Below, one piece after another: positions 35,484 to 44,756 of a stretch of 64,000 bases of DNA. The first letter of the stretch is position 1; every line of letters begins with the position of its first letter. The DNA comes from Comamonas endophytica. Lineage in GTDB: Bacteria; Pseudomonadota; Gammaproteobacteria; Burkholderiales; Burkholderiaceae_C. Made by a program: the position numbers and the translations under genes. The stretch covers positions 1 to 64,000 of the forward strand of contig NZ_CP106882.1 of assembly GCF_023634805.2 (NCBI RefSeq), written 5' to 3'. Below the pieces are notes generated by a model. That model worked only from the letters and a program-made list of their open reading frames with translations. It made no database searches and had not been told where the DNA came from.

Positions 35484-36467
35484 ATGAGACGCCGAAGCCT
35501 TCACCTGTCCCTTGCCTTCGCGGCCATCGCAGCCGCTGCCGCGCCCGCCTGGAGCCAAACCCCCGCTGGCAGGTATCCCGCCAAGCCGGTCACGATCATC
35601 GTGCCCTTCACCGCGGGCCAGAGCGGCGACGTGCTGGCGCGCGTGCTGGGCGAGCCGCTGGGCAAGCTGTGGGGGCAATCGCTGGTCGTGGAGAACAAAG
35701 GCGGCGCGGGCGGCACGCTGGGCAGCAAGGCCGCGGCCGGCGCCGCCGCCGACGGCCACACCCTGCTGCTGGGCTCGAGCGGGCCGCTGGCCGCGGCCCC
35801 GCATCTGTACCGCAACCCGGGCTACGACCCGCGTGAGCTCACGCCGATCATGAACGTCGCCGGCGTGGCCCAGGCGCTGGTGGTGGCGGCGGACTCGCCC
35901 TACAAGACGCTGCAGGACCTGCTGGCCGCGACCAAGGCCGCGCCCAACACGCTCAGCTATGGCTCGGGCGGCGTGGGCTCGTTCCAGCACCTGACCTTCG
36001 AGCTGCTCAAGCAGCGCACCGGCATGCCGATCAAGCACATTCCCTACCGTGGCAGTGCGCCGGCCTACACCGATCTGATCGGCGGGCAGCTGCAGGCCAT
36101 GGTCGATTCGCTGCCGGGCGTGCTGCCCCACGTCAAGGGCGGCAAGATGCGCGTGCTGGCGGTCTCCACGGCCCAGCGCGTGCCGCAGCTGCCCGACGTG
36201 CCGACCATCGCCGAAAGCGGCGTTCCCGGCTTCGACGCGCTGGGGTGGCTGGGCATCGCCGGCCCCAAGGGCATGGACCCGGGCCTGCGCGACCGCATCA
36301 ACGCCGACCTCAAGAAGGTGCTGGCGCAGGAGCCGGTCAAGACGCGCCTGGACGGCCTGGGAATGATGACCATTGCCAGCTCCGCGCCGGAGTTCGAGCA
36401 GTTCATCGCCAGCGAGCTGGCGAAATGGGGCTCCGTCATCAAGGCCGCCGGCATCCAGCCCGAATGA
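35484..36467 (+). CDS. Bug/TctC-family periplasmic substrate-binding protein
   Basis: 327 residues. Signal peptide MRRRSLHLSLAFAAIAAAAA to AWSQ, then YPAKPVTIIVPFTAGQSGDVLARVLG with the usual GG replaced by GQ. Loops KGGAGGTLG and GSGGVGSFQHL are present. It precedes the D-tartrate dehydratase-like gene by 17 bp, so the ligand may be tartrate or a similar hydroxy dicarboxylate. Confidence 0.92.
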   Translation: MRRRSLHLSLAFAAIAAAAAPAWSQTPAGRYPAKPVTIIVPFTAGQSGDVLARVLGEPLGKLWGQSLVVENKGGAGGTLGSKAAAGAAADGHTLLLGSSGPLAAAPHLYRNPGYDPRELTPIMNVAGVAQALVVAADSPYKTLQDLLAATKAAPNTLSYGSGGVGSFQHLTFELLKQRTGMPIKHIPYRGSAPAYTDLIGGQLQAMVDSLPGVLPHVKGGKMRVLAVSTAQRVPQLPDVPTIAESGVPGFDALGWLGIAGPKGMDPGLRDRINADLKKVLAQEPVKTRLDGLGMMTIASSAPEFEQFIASELAKWGSVIKAAGIQPE

Positions 36468-36484
36468 CAACAGGAAAGCACAGC

Positions 36485-37651
36485 ATGCGCATCGTCGATA
36501 TCCGCGAGCTCGCGGTTCCCCTGGAAGGCGCCGTGGCCAACGCGGTCGTCAATTTTTCCGAGCACACGGTCTCGCTGGTGGCGCTCATCACGGACGTGGT
36601 GCGCCATGGCAAGCCGGTCATCGGGCTGGGCTTCAACTCCATTGGAAGATTCGCCCAGAGCGGGATCATCCAGACGCGGATGATCCCGCGCCTGCTGGCC
36701 GCGGCGCCGGCCTCGCTGCTGGCCGAGGACGGCCGGCAGTTCGACGCCGCCAAGGTTCTGGCCACCATCATGCGCAACGAGAAGCCGGGCGGGCATGGCG
36801 ATCGGGCCGGCGCCGCCGCGGCCATCGAACTGGCGGTCTGGGACCTGAATGCGAAGCTGGCCGAGGAACCGGCCTATGCCACGATTGCCCGCGCATTCGG
36901 CCGCACTGCGCAGGCCGAGGCAGTGGAGGTCTATACCGGCGGAGGCTACTACTACGCGTCTGGCGCGGGCAAGTCGCTGCGCGAGGAGTTCCAGAGCTAC
37001 CGCGACCTGGGCTTCGAGAGCTTCAAGATGAAGATCGGCGGCGCCCCGCTGGCCGAAGACATGCGGCGCGTCGAGGAGGCCCTGGAGGTGGCCGGCGGCC
37101 CCGCCCACCTGATGGTCGATGCCAATGGACGCTTCGACCTGCCCACCGCGCTGGCCTATGCGAAGGAACTGAAGCCGCTCGGCCTGCGCTGGTTCGAGGA
37201 GATCGGCGATCCCCTGGACTTCCAGCTCAACCGCGAGGCGATCGAAGCCTATGGCGGGCCGGTCGCCACCGGGGAGAACCTGTTTTCCGCCATCGACACG
37301 CTGAACCTGGTGCGCTTCGGCGGCATGCGCCCCGGGCACGACATCTTCCAGATGGACGCGGGCCTGAGCTATGGCCTGACGGAGTATGCGCGCATGATCG
37401 AGATCCTCGAGTCGCATGGCTTCGACCGGCGCCAGGCCGTGCCGCACGGCGGCCACCTGATCAATCTGCATATCGTCGTTGGCCTTGGGCTGGGGGCCTG
37501 CGAGGCCTATCCCGGCGTGTTCCAGCCCTTTGGCGGCTATTCGCAGGCCTGCGAGATCCGCAATGCCAAGGTGCGGCCCAGCGAAGCGCCGGGTTTCGGG
37601 CTGGAGCAAAAGCGCGAACTCGCGCCACTCATCCGCCAGCTCGGTTGCTGA
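36485..37651 (+). CDS. tarD: D(-)-tartrate dehydratase-like enolase-superfamily enzyme
   Basis: 388 residues that follow Bradyrhizobium D-tartrate dehydratase closely as I recall it: SLVALITDVVRHGKPVIGLGFNS at the N-terminus, NEKPGGHGDR, the catalytic Lys in ESFKMKIGGAP, metal ligands in MVDANGRF, WFEEIGDP and ATGENLFS, and the acid/base His in AVPHGGH. TarD dehydrates D-tartrate to oxaloacetate with Mg2+. It follows a Bug receptor and faces a GntR-HutC regulator, a compact uptake-and-breakdown unit. Close relatives with other acid sugars exist, so the exact substrate remains likely rather than certain. Confidence 0.85.
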   Translation: MRIVDIRELAVPLEGAVANAVVNFSEHTVSLVALITDVVRHGKPVIGLGFNSIGRFAQSGIIQTRMIPRLLAAAPASLLAEDGRQFDAAKVLATIMRNEKPGGHGDRAGAAAAIELAVWDLNAKLAEEPAYATIARAFGRTAQAEAVEVYTGGGYYYASGAGKSLREEFQSYRDLGFESFKMKIGGAPLAEDMRRVEEALEVAGGPAHLMVDANGRFDLPTALAYAKELKPLGLRWFEEIGDPLDFQLNREAIEAYGGPVATGENLFSAIDTLNLVRFGGMRPGHDIFQMDAGLSYGLTEYARMIEILESHGFDRRQAVPHGGHLINLHIVVGLGLGACEAYPGVFQPFGGYSQACEIRNAKVRPSEAPGFGLEQKRELAPLIRQLGC

Positions 37652-37730
37652 GCACGCCTGGACGGGCATGGCGGGGGGGCAGGGATGGTCACATCCCGTT
37701 CCCGCCCTGCCGCCAGCGCCCGGGCAGCGC

Positions 37731-38183
37731 TCACGACCTGCCGATCAGCAGCGAAACCACCCCCGCCGCGATCAGCGGCCCGACCGGAACCCCGCGAAAG
37801 AACGCCACCCCGAGAATCGTGCCGACCATCAGCCCGGCCACCACGCCCGGCTGCGCCGCCATCAGCGTCACGCCCCGCCCGCCGAGCCAGGCGACGAAAA
37901 TGCCAACGACGATGGCCACCGCCGACTTCCAGTGGGTGAAGGATTTGAGCAGGTCCATGGCCGGAATCTTGCCGCTGGCAATGGGCACCATCACCGCCAC
38001 CATCAACAGGAAGATGCCGATATTGAGCCCATGCTTTTGCAGCCAGGGGAAATAAAGCGCAAGGGGCGTGACGCGAATGACTATCAGCACCGCCATGGCA
38101 GCCGCCACGGTATGGTTGCCGGCAAACATGCTGACCACGGCCAGGGCCAGCAAGACGAGAATGGTGGGGTCGAGAAGGGACAT
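37731..38183 (-). CDS. DUF441 (UPF0756) family membrane protein
   Basis: 150 residues, four to five membrane helices: [48 protein letters not shown], and the C-terminal [24 protein letters not shown], all typical of this family. Function unknown. It is a single gene convergent with the tartrate dehydratase-like gene. Confidence 0.9.
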   Translation of the reverse strand: MSLLDPTILVLLALAVVSMFAGNHTVAAAMAVLIVIRVTPLALYFPWLQKHGLNIGIFLLMVAVMVPIASGKIPAMDLLKSFTHWKSAVAIVVGIFVAWLGGRGVTLMAAQPGVVAGLMVGTILGVAFFRGVPVGPLIAAGVVSLLIGRS

Positions 38184-38716
38184 GGCGGGACCGCCGCAAG
38201 CGCCGCGGCAGGTCGGTGAGTAAAAAGCAAAATTTTCGCATCTTTGGCAGCTTGCGCCTGGCTGGCGGCCATGCGGGGCAAGACGCAGAAGCGCCGGGCG
38301 CCAGGCGGCGTGGGGTTGCCAACGGCAGCGGCCCGCCGCTGCCGGGCATCGCCCGCTCCCCAGGGCAGTAGTCAGCGCGTGTTTTGTCACGCGTCCCGAA
38401 GACCTTGCCCCTGCCGCTGCATCAGGTGCCTGAACAGGTCCACACGGCACAAAATCATGCAGATGGGCTGAGCCGCTTTTCACCGCAGCAAAAGCAATTG
38501 CACTTGGCCGTCGCTGCGGGCAACGACCGATTCCGCATATCGCCATGCGGGCTGTGTTGTCTGGCTGCTCCCGCGGCCATGTGGATGGCGGCTTTTTTAG
38601 CGGCTAAATTCCTGGCTGAATCCGGTGGCGTAGTCAAGGGCTGATGGGAGCGACCAATGGAAGTAGCGCACGGAAATATATGATGCAGCCATCCGTTTCC
38701 CCCGTTTGAATCCAGC
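38184..38716. other. Intergenic region upstream of the tyrosine recombinase
   Basis: About 530 bp with no convincing protein in any frame. It holds the perfect KorB operator at 38596-38608 and a TATGAT -10-like hexamer at 38679-38684 before the recombinase start; no matching -35 is clear. Confidence 0.5.
38596..38608. promoter_or_regulatory. KorB operator (OB) sequence upstream of the recombinase gene
   Basis: TTTAGCGGCTAAA is an exact match to the 13-bp IncP KorB operator TTTAGCSGCTAAA. It ends 108 bases before the recombinase ATG. The second copy in the window, at 62340, shares the next bases TTCCTG as well. A KorB-type protein is encoded at 62992. Match is seen; function follows from the IncP literature and is inferred here. 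Confidence 0.8.
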
Positions 38717-40801
38717 ATGCGTGAGCCCTTAGGCCAGCCCATCGACCGCTTGCAAGTGGTCGACATCGAAGAAGACCCGCCAGCGCAGGAAGCCGCCGAG
38801 CGCCCCAGGCGCCGCCGCGGCCGGCCACCGGGCGCCAAGGCGAAGATCGCCAGCGCCGGCGCGCGCATCTCGGCCAGCGAGACTTCCTTCCTGCGCGCCG
38901 TGCTGCAGGGCATCGACGAGAAGCTGGCTGCCAACCGCTACTTGCTGCACCTGGGCAGCATGGACCGGCGCGCGGCCGGCGCCTACCGCGAACAGCTCGA
39001 GCAGCGCATCGAACTGGCGCTGCAGAACCTGCCCGACCGCGAGCAGGGAACGCGCATCCTGGCGCAGCTGCTGGCCCGGGCCGCGCCCACGCCCGAGCTG
39101 CCTACCCTCGAGGAATTCGCCGCGGGCTTTGCCGAGGACATGTTCAGCGAGAAGGAGCTGATCGAGCTCTACCGCGAGCAGCTCGGCGACCGCGTGCAGG
39201 GCGCGGGCCCGACGGCCGCCGAGATCCTGCGCGGCAAGCTCGAGGCACTGCACTGGGTGCAGGCGCATGTGGCGCAGCACCCGCAGGGCACCGACCCCAC
39301 GCAGCTGTGGCTCGATGCCGCGATCTGCGCCAAGCTGCGCGTGCATGGCGTGCTGAGCCTGGGCGATGCGATCGGCTGGATCAACCTGCAGGGGCGGCGC
39401 TGGTATGCGCAGCTGCCCGGCGTGGGCCGCACGCGCGCGCAGCGGGTGCTGCTGTGGCTGTCCGACCATCAGGAGGCGATCGGCGTGCGCATCCATCATC
39501 GCATTGCGCAGGAGATGATCTACGCGGAGTTCACGCCCGCGGCCTCGCTGCTGCCGGCAACGCTGGGCAGCCCCGCCACGCCCGAGATCTTTGGGCTGGT
39601 ACCGCTGGAGTCACTGGCCTGGCCGCTGGAAATGCTGGGCGACGACGGCCTGTTCCGTTCGCACCGGCCCAACACCCTCAAGGCGCATACCGACCGCGAG
39701 GCGGTGGAGGCCTGGTTTGCCACGCTTTCGGAGAAGTCCGCCGCCACGCAGGACAGCTACCGGCGCGCCATCGAGCGGCTGGTGCTCTGGGCGCTGGTCG
39801 AGCGCCGCACCACCCTGTCCTCGCTGGCCACCGAGGACTTCCTGGCCTTCAAGGAATTCCTGCGCGCGCCGCCCGCGCACTGGTGCCAGAAGGCGCCCGT
39901 CACCAAGGGCTCGGAAGACTGGCGCCCGCTGCGCGGCCCGCTGGCCGAGTTGAGCATCCGCCAGACGATGAGCGCCATCGCCACCATGTACCGCGACTGG
40001 CATGCCAGTGGCTACCTCGATGCGAACGCGGTGGCCAGCGTGCGCGGCAGCAGGCGCCGCGACATGCAGATGGACGTCATGCGCTCCTTCTCCAACCAGG
40101 CGCTGCAGGCCATCCGCACCACGCTGCAGGAAATGCCGGACGGCCCCGTCAAGCGCCGCCTGCGCGCGGCGCTGCTGCTGCTGCAGACTGCGGGACTGCG
40201 CCGCGCCGAGGCCGTTAACATGACCTGGGGACACATCGAGCGCGTGCGCCTGGACAACATGGATTCCGACATCTGGGCGCTGCGCTTTGCCGGCAAGGGC
40301 AACCGCGAGCGCATGGTGCCGCTCAAGCCCGAGACGCTGCAGGCGCTGGAAGCCCATTACCAAGACCGCCTGGCATTGATTGACTCGGGCGCGCTGGCCA
40401 GTTACGCCGACATGCCGAAGAAGGACTGCCCGCTGCTGGGCGTGCTGGACGAACGCCTGGCGCTGGGCAATGACGGCACCATCGGCGACCTGGCCTCGAA
40501 TGCGCGGCGCGAAGCCAACGCCACCGGCGCGCTGTCGGCCGCGCGGCTGCATGGCGTGCTGAAGAACTTCTTCCGCCAGGTGCAGCAGCAGCCCGGCGCG
40601 GGCGACACCGACTTCCTCAAGGCCTCGGCCCACTGGCTGCGTCACACCTTCGCGCACCAGTCGCTGCGCTCGAGCGGCAAGGACCTGGCCGTGGTGCAGC
40701 AGCTGCTGGGCCATGCGGACATCTCCACCACCGGCATCTATGTGAAGGCGGACATGTCCTCGCGCGTGGCGGCGGTGCTGGGGGTCGAGGCGGCGGTGTA
40801 G
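38717..40801 (+). CDS. Large tyrosine recombinase/phage-integrase family protein with AT-hook-like N-terminus
   Basis: 694 residues, about twice the XerC/D length. Residues 29-42 (RPRRRRGRPPGAKAK) contain a GRPPG AT-hook-like motif. Residues about 45-320 form an additional N-terminal region seen in some chromosomal phage-integrase-family proteins of Burkholderiales. The SAM-like core-binding domain (about 325-450) leads to the catalytic domain with Arg in TAGLRRAEAVNM, Lys in RFAGKGNRERM, HWLRHTFA (H-x-x-R), GHADIS and the nucleophile Tyr in TTGIYVKAD. All catalytic residues are present. No att repeats, tRNA or other phage genes are near, so it is not an obvious element integrase. A KorB operator lies upstream. 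Confidence 0.9.
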   Translation: MREPLGQPIDRLQVVDIEEDPPAQEAAERPRRRRGRPPGAKAKIASAGARISASETSFLRAVLQGIDEKLAANRYLLHLGSMDRRAAGAYREQLEQRIELALQNLPDREQGTRILAQLLARAAPTPELPTLEEFAAGFAEDMFSEKELIELYREQLGDRVQGAGPTAAEILRGKLEALHWVQAHVAQHPQGTDPTQLWLDAAICAKLRVHGVLSLGDAIGWINLQGRRWYAQLPGVGRTRAQRVLLWLSDHQEAIGVRIHHRIAQEMIYAEFTPAASLLPATLGSPATPEIFGLVPLESLAWPLEMLGDDGLFRSHRPNTLKAHTDREAVEAWFATLSEKSAATQDSYRRAIERLVLWALVERRTTLSSLATEDFLAFKEFLRAPPAHWCQKAPVTKGSEDWRPLRGPLAELSIRQTMSAIATMYRDWHASGYLDANAVASVRGSRRRDMQMDVMRSFSNQALQAIRTTLQEMPDGPVKRRLRAALLLLQTAGLRRAEAVNMTWGHIERVRLDNMDSDIWALRFAGKGNRERMVPLKPETLQALEAHYQDRLALIDSGALASYADMPKKDCPLLGVLDERLALGNDGTIGDLASNARREANATGALSAARLHGVLKNFFRQVQQQPGAGDTDFLKASAHWLRHTFAHQSLRSSGKDLAVVQQLLGHADISTTGIYVKADMSSRVAAVLGVEAAV

Positions 40802-40903
40802 GCGCGGCGCGCGAGTTCCGTCTGGCATGGGCGCCGATGGCCGCTGTGCGCTGCACCTGCCGTATCCTGGGGCTTTCCTTAAGACAAGCAGGAGCCTCGT
40901 CCC

Positions 40904-41488
40904 ATGTCCCGACCTCCCCATGTACCGCGCGGCTTGCCGCGTCTTGCCGGCGCGGCCTTGCTGGCCATCGGGCTTGCCGGGTCGGTGCTGCTGAGCGCCT
41001 GCGGCAGCACCAGCGCACCGCCGGGTGTCCAGGCCGTCAGCCCTTTCGATCTGCAGCGCTACCAGGGCCGCTGGTACGAGATCGCGCGCCTCGACCATTC
41101 CTTCGAGCGCGGCCTCACCGATGTGACCGCCACCTATACCCCGCAGACCGATGGCAGCGTGCAGGTGATCAACCGCGGTTTCTCGCCGGCCAAGGGCGAG
41201 TGGCGCGAAGCCGTGGGCAAGGCGCGGTTCACCGGGGAGCCCACCACCGGCTCGCTCAAGGTCTCGTTCTTCGGGCCGTTCTACGGCGGCTACCATGTGG
41301 CCGCGCTCGATGCCGATTACCACTGGGCGCTGGTGGTGGGGTCCGAGCTGGATTCCAGCTGGATCCTGGCGCGCGAGAAAAGCCTCGATCCAGCCACCAG
41401 GGCCGCGATCCTGGCCCGCGCCAGGGCGCTGGGCGTGGACACCGATGCCTTGATCTGGGTCAGCCACGACCGAGCCGGCCAGCAGTGA
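40904..41488 (+). CDS. blc: Outer-membrane lipocalin (Blc-like lipoprotein)
   Basis: 194 residues. Lipobox LLSAC at about 29-33 follows a hydrophobic signal. The lipocalin signature RYQGRWYEIARLDHSFERGL and the strands TATYTPQTDGSVQVINRGF and FFGPFYGGYHVAALD match bacterial lipocalin Blc, which binds lysolipids at the outer membrane. The C-terminal VDTDALIWVSHD fits. It stands 20 bp before the SDR gene on the same strand. Confidence 0.92.
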   Translation: MSRPPHVPRGLPRLAGAALLAIGLAGSVLLSACGSTSAPPGVQAVSPFDLQRYQGRWYEIARLDHSFERGLTDVTATYTPQTDGSVQVINRGFSPAKGEWREAVGKARFTGEPTTGSLKVSFFGPFYGGYHVAALDADYHWALVVGSELDSSWILAREKSLDPATRAAILARARALGVDTDALIWVSHDRAGQQ

Positions 41489-41508
41489 GCGCCGCGCCGG
41501 GGACTCCA

Positions 41509-42207
41509 ATGCAATCCCTGCCCGAAGGCTATCGCGCCCTGGTGCTGGGCGCGGCCGGCGCCATCGGCGGCGCACTCGCCGAGCACCTACGCGCCGACCC
41601 GCGCTGCGCCGCAGTCCGCACGCTGGGACGCGATACCGATCCCGGCATCGACTTCACGGCGCCCGACAGCGTGGCCGAGGCCGCCCAGGCATTGCATCCA
41701 CAGCAGCCCTGGCATCTGCTGATCATTGCCACCGGCATGCTGCAGGGCCCAAGCGGCGGCCCGGAAAAGCGCCTGGCCGATCTGCGTGCCGGGCATCTGG
41801 CGGCGAGCTTTGCCATCAATACCATCGGCCCGGCCCTGGCGCTGGCGCATTTCACGCCGCTGCTGGCGCGCCGCGAGCGCAGCCTGGTCGCGGTGCTGTC
41901 GGCCAAGGTCGGCAGCATTGGCGACAACCGCCTGGGCGGCTGGTACAGCTACCGCGCCTCCAAGGCGGCGCTGAACATGGTGCTCAAGACCGCGGCCATT
42001 GAAATGGCGCGCACCCATCCGCAGGCGGTGCTGGCCGCACTGCACCCGGGCACGGTGGACTCCGCCCTGTCGGCGCCCTTTCGCGGCGCGCAGATTGGCC
42101 GGCCCGCGCGGGATGCGGCGCGCGAACTGCTGGCGGTGCTCGATGGCTTGGGTCCCGAAGACAGCGGCGGTTTCTGGTCCTGGGACGGGCAGCGCCTGCC
42201 CTGGTGA
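41509..42207 (+). CDS. Short-chain dehydrogenase/reductase (CsgA-like)
   Basis: 232 residues. Rossmann start ALVLGAAGAIGGALAEHL, the active-site Ser region VLSAKVGSIGDN, and YSYRASKAALNM with the YxxxK pair. Ending QRLPW, it resembles C-factor-like SDRs. Uses NAD(P)H on an unknown carbonyl. It follows the lipocalin by 20 bp; a weak GGGGA precedes ATG 41509. Confidence 0.88.
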   Translation: MQSLPEGYRALVLGAAGAIGGALAEHLRADPRCAAVRTLGRDTDPGIDFTAPDSVAEAAQALHPQQPWHLLIIATGMLQGPSGGPEKRLADLRAGHLAASFAINTIGPALALAHFTPLLARRERSLVAVLSAKVGSIGDNRLGGWYSYRASKAALNMVLKTAAIEMARTHPQAVLAALHPGTVDSALSAPFRGAQIGRPARDAARELLAVLDGLGPEDSGGFWSWDGQRLPW

Positions 42208-42310
42208 CGCGGCCGAAGGACGCTGGCACGACATGAGCTGTCGCGCCAACCAGTTGGACCCATGCTTGACCATGGACGCCGGGCAAACAACGTATGGCCG
42301 CGTGTTTCAT

Positions 42311-42348
42311 TGCTATAACAACGAAAATCCATTTAAAATCATTGTTAT
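42311..42348. promoter_or_regulatory. Extended -10 and inverted repeat at the hipBA promoter
   Basis: TGCTATAAC at 42311-42319 is an extended -10 element. ATAACAA (42315-42321) is repeated inverted as TTGTTAT (42342-42348), overlapping both this -10 and the first bases of the hipB start codon. A good candidate for HipB autoregulation, as in known hipBA systems. The surrounding 40 bp are AT-rich. Confidence 0.5.
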
Positions 42349-42709
42349 GCCAGATACTAGGTGCCATCGCTTGCAGAAGTCCCCGGTTCCGGTCGTGGTC
42401 CAGCGGGAGCTCGCTAGCCTGGCCACTCGTGCCGCAGTGGTGCGCAAGGCCCGGCATCTCACCCAGGCCGATCTGGCGCATCTGGCGGATGTAGGCATCA
42501 GCACCGTGGCGGCCGTCGAAGGCGGCCATGACGGAGTCTCCATCGGCAACCTTCTCAAGCTCATGTCGGCGCTCGGAGTTCTGGAGCAGACGGGCAAGCT
42601 GTTCGAGCTCCAGGCAGATCCTGGCCTGGTCGACTATGCGCGCGAGCGGCTGCAACCGCCGCCTCTGGCGGAACGGCCCCATGTGGTGAGGAGAGAGCCC
42701 GATGCCTGA
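42347..42709 (+). CDS. hipB: HipB-like Xre-family antitoxin
   Basis: 120 residues. The helix-turn-helix spans about 25-80: VVRKARHLTQADLAHLADVGISTVAAVEGGHDGVSI, then GNLLKLMSALGVLEQ. It binds operator DNA and the HipA kinase. It overlaps hipA by 8 bp, indicating coupled translation with antitoxin first. Confidence 0.88.
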   Translation: MPDTRCHRLQKSPVPVVVQRELASLATRAAVVRKARHLTQADLAHLADVGISTVAAVEGGHDGVSIGNLLKLMSALGVLEQTGKLFELQADPGLVDYARERLQPPPLAERPHVVRREPDA

Positions 42710-44060
42710 TTCGACCCCGGTCTGGGCATGGCTGCCCGGGGCGACCGAGCCGGTGCGGGCCGCGGCCTTGTCGAGCGATGGCAGGCGCTACCGGTTCCAG
42801 TACGACCCTGCCTACCTGGCGCAAGCCGTTGGCACACCGGCGCTCGATCCCGTCGAGCTTCGCCTGAAGCCTGCAGTGCTGACCACGCAGGAACTCCCGG
42901 GTGTGCTGCTCGATGCCAAACCCGCGGGTTATGGGCAGGACCGGCTGAACGCGCAGCTGCACGACCGATACCAACGCGACCTCACCGAACTGGAGCTTCT
43001 GGAAGCGGGGCCAGCGGACGGCGTGAGCGCGATCGAGGTCTGCCACGATATCGACCGCAAGCTGCGTTGGTCGCCCCCGTCCATCGAGGGGCTGCAGCAC
43101 GAACTGGAGCGCCTGGAAGAAGGTGCTCCGGGATCGCGCGCCATGCGAAGAGCCAACGGGGATGCCGCAACGAGCGCGGGCGGCGAGCGTCCGAAAGCCA
43201 CCTTTGCGCACCAGGGCCGTCTCTGGCTCGTGAAGATGCAGGACCGCGGCGACCGACAGGGCATGCCAGCCATGGAATACGCCGCGATGACGCTGGCGGC
43301 GCAGGCGGACATCGACGCGGCACCGGTCCGGTTGCAGACCGTGGGACCCCATCAGGCGCTCATGGTGGAACGTTTCGACCGGGCAGGAAACCCCGGGACG
43401 CCGCAGCGAAGCCTGTTTGCGTCTGCCCATACGGTCCTGCAACTGCCGCCAGCCGCCGTCCGGGGCCACGCGTTGCGCTCGTACCCGATATTGGCCGACA
43501 GGATGAGGATCTGGGGCCGCAACGCGGACCCGTCGATGCTGATGCGCCAGTTGCAGCAATTGTGGAAGCGCATGGCGTTCAATGCACTGGTGGGCAACGT
43601 CGACGATCATCCGCGCAACCACGGCTTGCTGTTCGTCGACGGCGCCTGGCAACTGGCCCCCGCCTTCGACATCACGCCCATCTGGCGCCCGCCGCAGGAG
43701 CATGGCGCAAGCCATATGCCCGTGTTGGCCATGGCGACGGGCGCGGATGGGAGCGCGGGAGTGGAGCCGCAACGGCTGATCGCGGCGTCAGGCCACTTCG
43801 GCATGGCTGCGGAAGAAGCGGCGCAATACCTGCTGGAAACCAGCGAAATGATCGTGGACCGCTGGGAAGCAACGCTGCGCCAGGCCCTTGCACCGCTGGC
43901 GGACCGGCGCCCGCCGGCCTATGCCGATGCCGTCGTCAACGACACCCGGGCGGCCTTCGCCCTCAGCTACAGCATCGTCGATTCGCCCGCGCTGCTGGCA
44001 CAGGCCGTGCAGGCGCTGCATGCCCCCCGGCAAAGCGGACGGCGGCGGCTCAGACGCTGA
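42702..44060 (+). CDS. hipA: HipA-like Ser/Thr kinase toxin
   Basis: 452 residues, normal HipA length. The phosphate-binding loop is SAGGERPKATFAHQGR, the substrate/ATP Lys is in RLWLVKMQ, the catalytic Asp is in FNALVGNVDDHPRNHGLLF, and the Mg site is in LAPAFDITPIW. HipA phosphorylates glutamyl-tRNA synthetase and induces dormancy; which target applies here is unknown. Catalytic positions appear intact. Forms a two-gene operon with hipB. Confidence 0.9.
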   Translation: MPDSTPVWAWLPGATEPVRAAALSSDGRRYRFQYDPAYLAQAVGTPALDPVELRLKPAVLTTQELPGVLLDAKPAGYGQDRLNAQLHDRYQRDLTELELLEAGPADGVSAIEVCHDIDRKLRWSPPSIEGLQHELERLEEGAPGSRAMRRANGDAATSAGGERPKATFAHQGRLWLVKMQDRGDRQGMPAMEYAAMTLAAQADIDAAPVRLQTVGPHQALMVERFDRAGNPGTPQRSLFASAHTVLQLPPAAVRGHALRSYPILADRMRIWGRNADPSMLMRQLQQLWKRMAFNALVGNVDDHPRNHGLLFVDGAWQLAPAFDITPIWRPPQEHGASHMPVLAMATGADGSAGVEPQRLIAASGHFGMAAEEAAQYLLETSEMIVDRWEATLRQALAPLADRRPPAYADAVVNDTRAAFALSYSIVDSPALLAQAVQALHAPRQSGRRRLRR

Positions 44061-44092
44061 TAGGCTGCCAGGCAGGAAATGCCGGCAATGCA

Positions 44093-44611
44093 TCACCGCG
44101 CATCGCCGGCCAGCAAATCCACATAGGCCTGTTCCACGCACTGCGCCACATCGATCCCCAACCGCCGCATGAGGCTCTCGGCTTCGCGCACACCGCCATC
44201 CATTGGCTCGTCCTCCTCGAGGACCACTTCCAGTTCCAGGAAACTGCCCAGCCCCTGCACCTGGTCGGGATGGATGCGCGTCCTGCCGGCGAGAAACAGC
44301 CGGCGCCGCTTGACGACCTGCCCCGATACGCCATAGGCCAGCGCCAGGGCTGCGCGCAGATGCGCCGGCTCGGAGGTGGCAGTGCGCAGGTAGAACGACG
44401 CCTTCGGCCCCGCCTGGCCCGGGCGCCGATAGAAGATCAGCTCGCCATGCCCGGCCGCGAACTCGCGCAGCTTCAGCCGGCCCTTGGCGCAGCGAAAGAA
44501 GGTGTCGTCCTGGAAGATCTCCGTGGGCCCGTGATCGGCCAGGGCTGCGGCAAGGCAGGCGACCTGCTCGATGTCGGCAATGCGGGCTTTGATTTCGACA
44601 TTGCGCGGCAT
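44093..44611 (-). CDS. CYTH-domain (class IV adenylate cyclase/triphosphatase) protein
   Basis: 172 residues. It starts MPRNVEIKARI, the ExK strand of the CYTH tunnel, then FFRCAKGRLKLREF and LIFYRRPGQAGPK with tunnel Arg/Lys, and GLGSFLELEVVL with the acidic pair. The fold hydrolyses inorganic or thiamine triphosphate, or makes cAMP. GGAGGAGGG lies 12 bases upstream of ATG 44611. Single gene convergent with hipA. Confidence 0.88.
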   Translation of the reverse strand: MPRNVEIKARIADIEQVACLAAALADHGPTEIFQDDTFFRCAKGRLKLREFAAGHGELIFYRRPGQAGPKASFYLRTATSEPAHLRAALALAYGVSGQVVKRRRLFLAGRTRIHPDQVQGLGSFLELEVVLEEDEPMDGGVREAESLMRRLGIDVAQCVEQAYVDLLAGDAR

Positions 44612-44756
44612 GGTTGCAAAACCCTCCTCCCGCCTGGCAACGGCCCATGGACCGGCTTGTCCGGTTTCACGCCCCGCCATTGTGGCGACTTCGGCGCATT
44701 GGCGGGTGTCAGTGTTTTTCTCGGCGCGCTGCCGCCGGCAGGCGCCGTTGCGCGCT

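Noticed and set aside
38717..40801. Recombinase as the integrase of a prophage or ICE in this window
   Set aside because: No attachment-site repeats, tRNA target, structural phage or conjugation genes are adjacent, and both sides hold ordinary housekeeping or metabolic genes.
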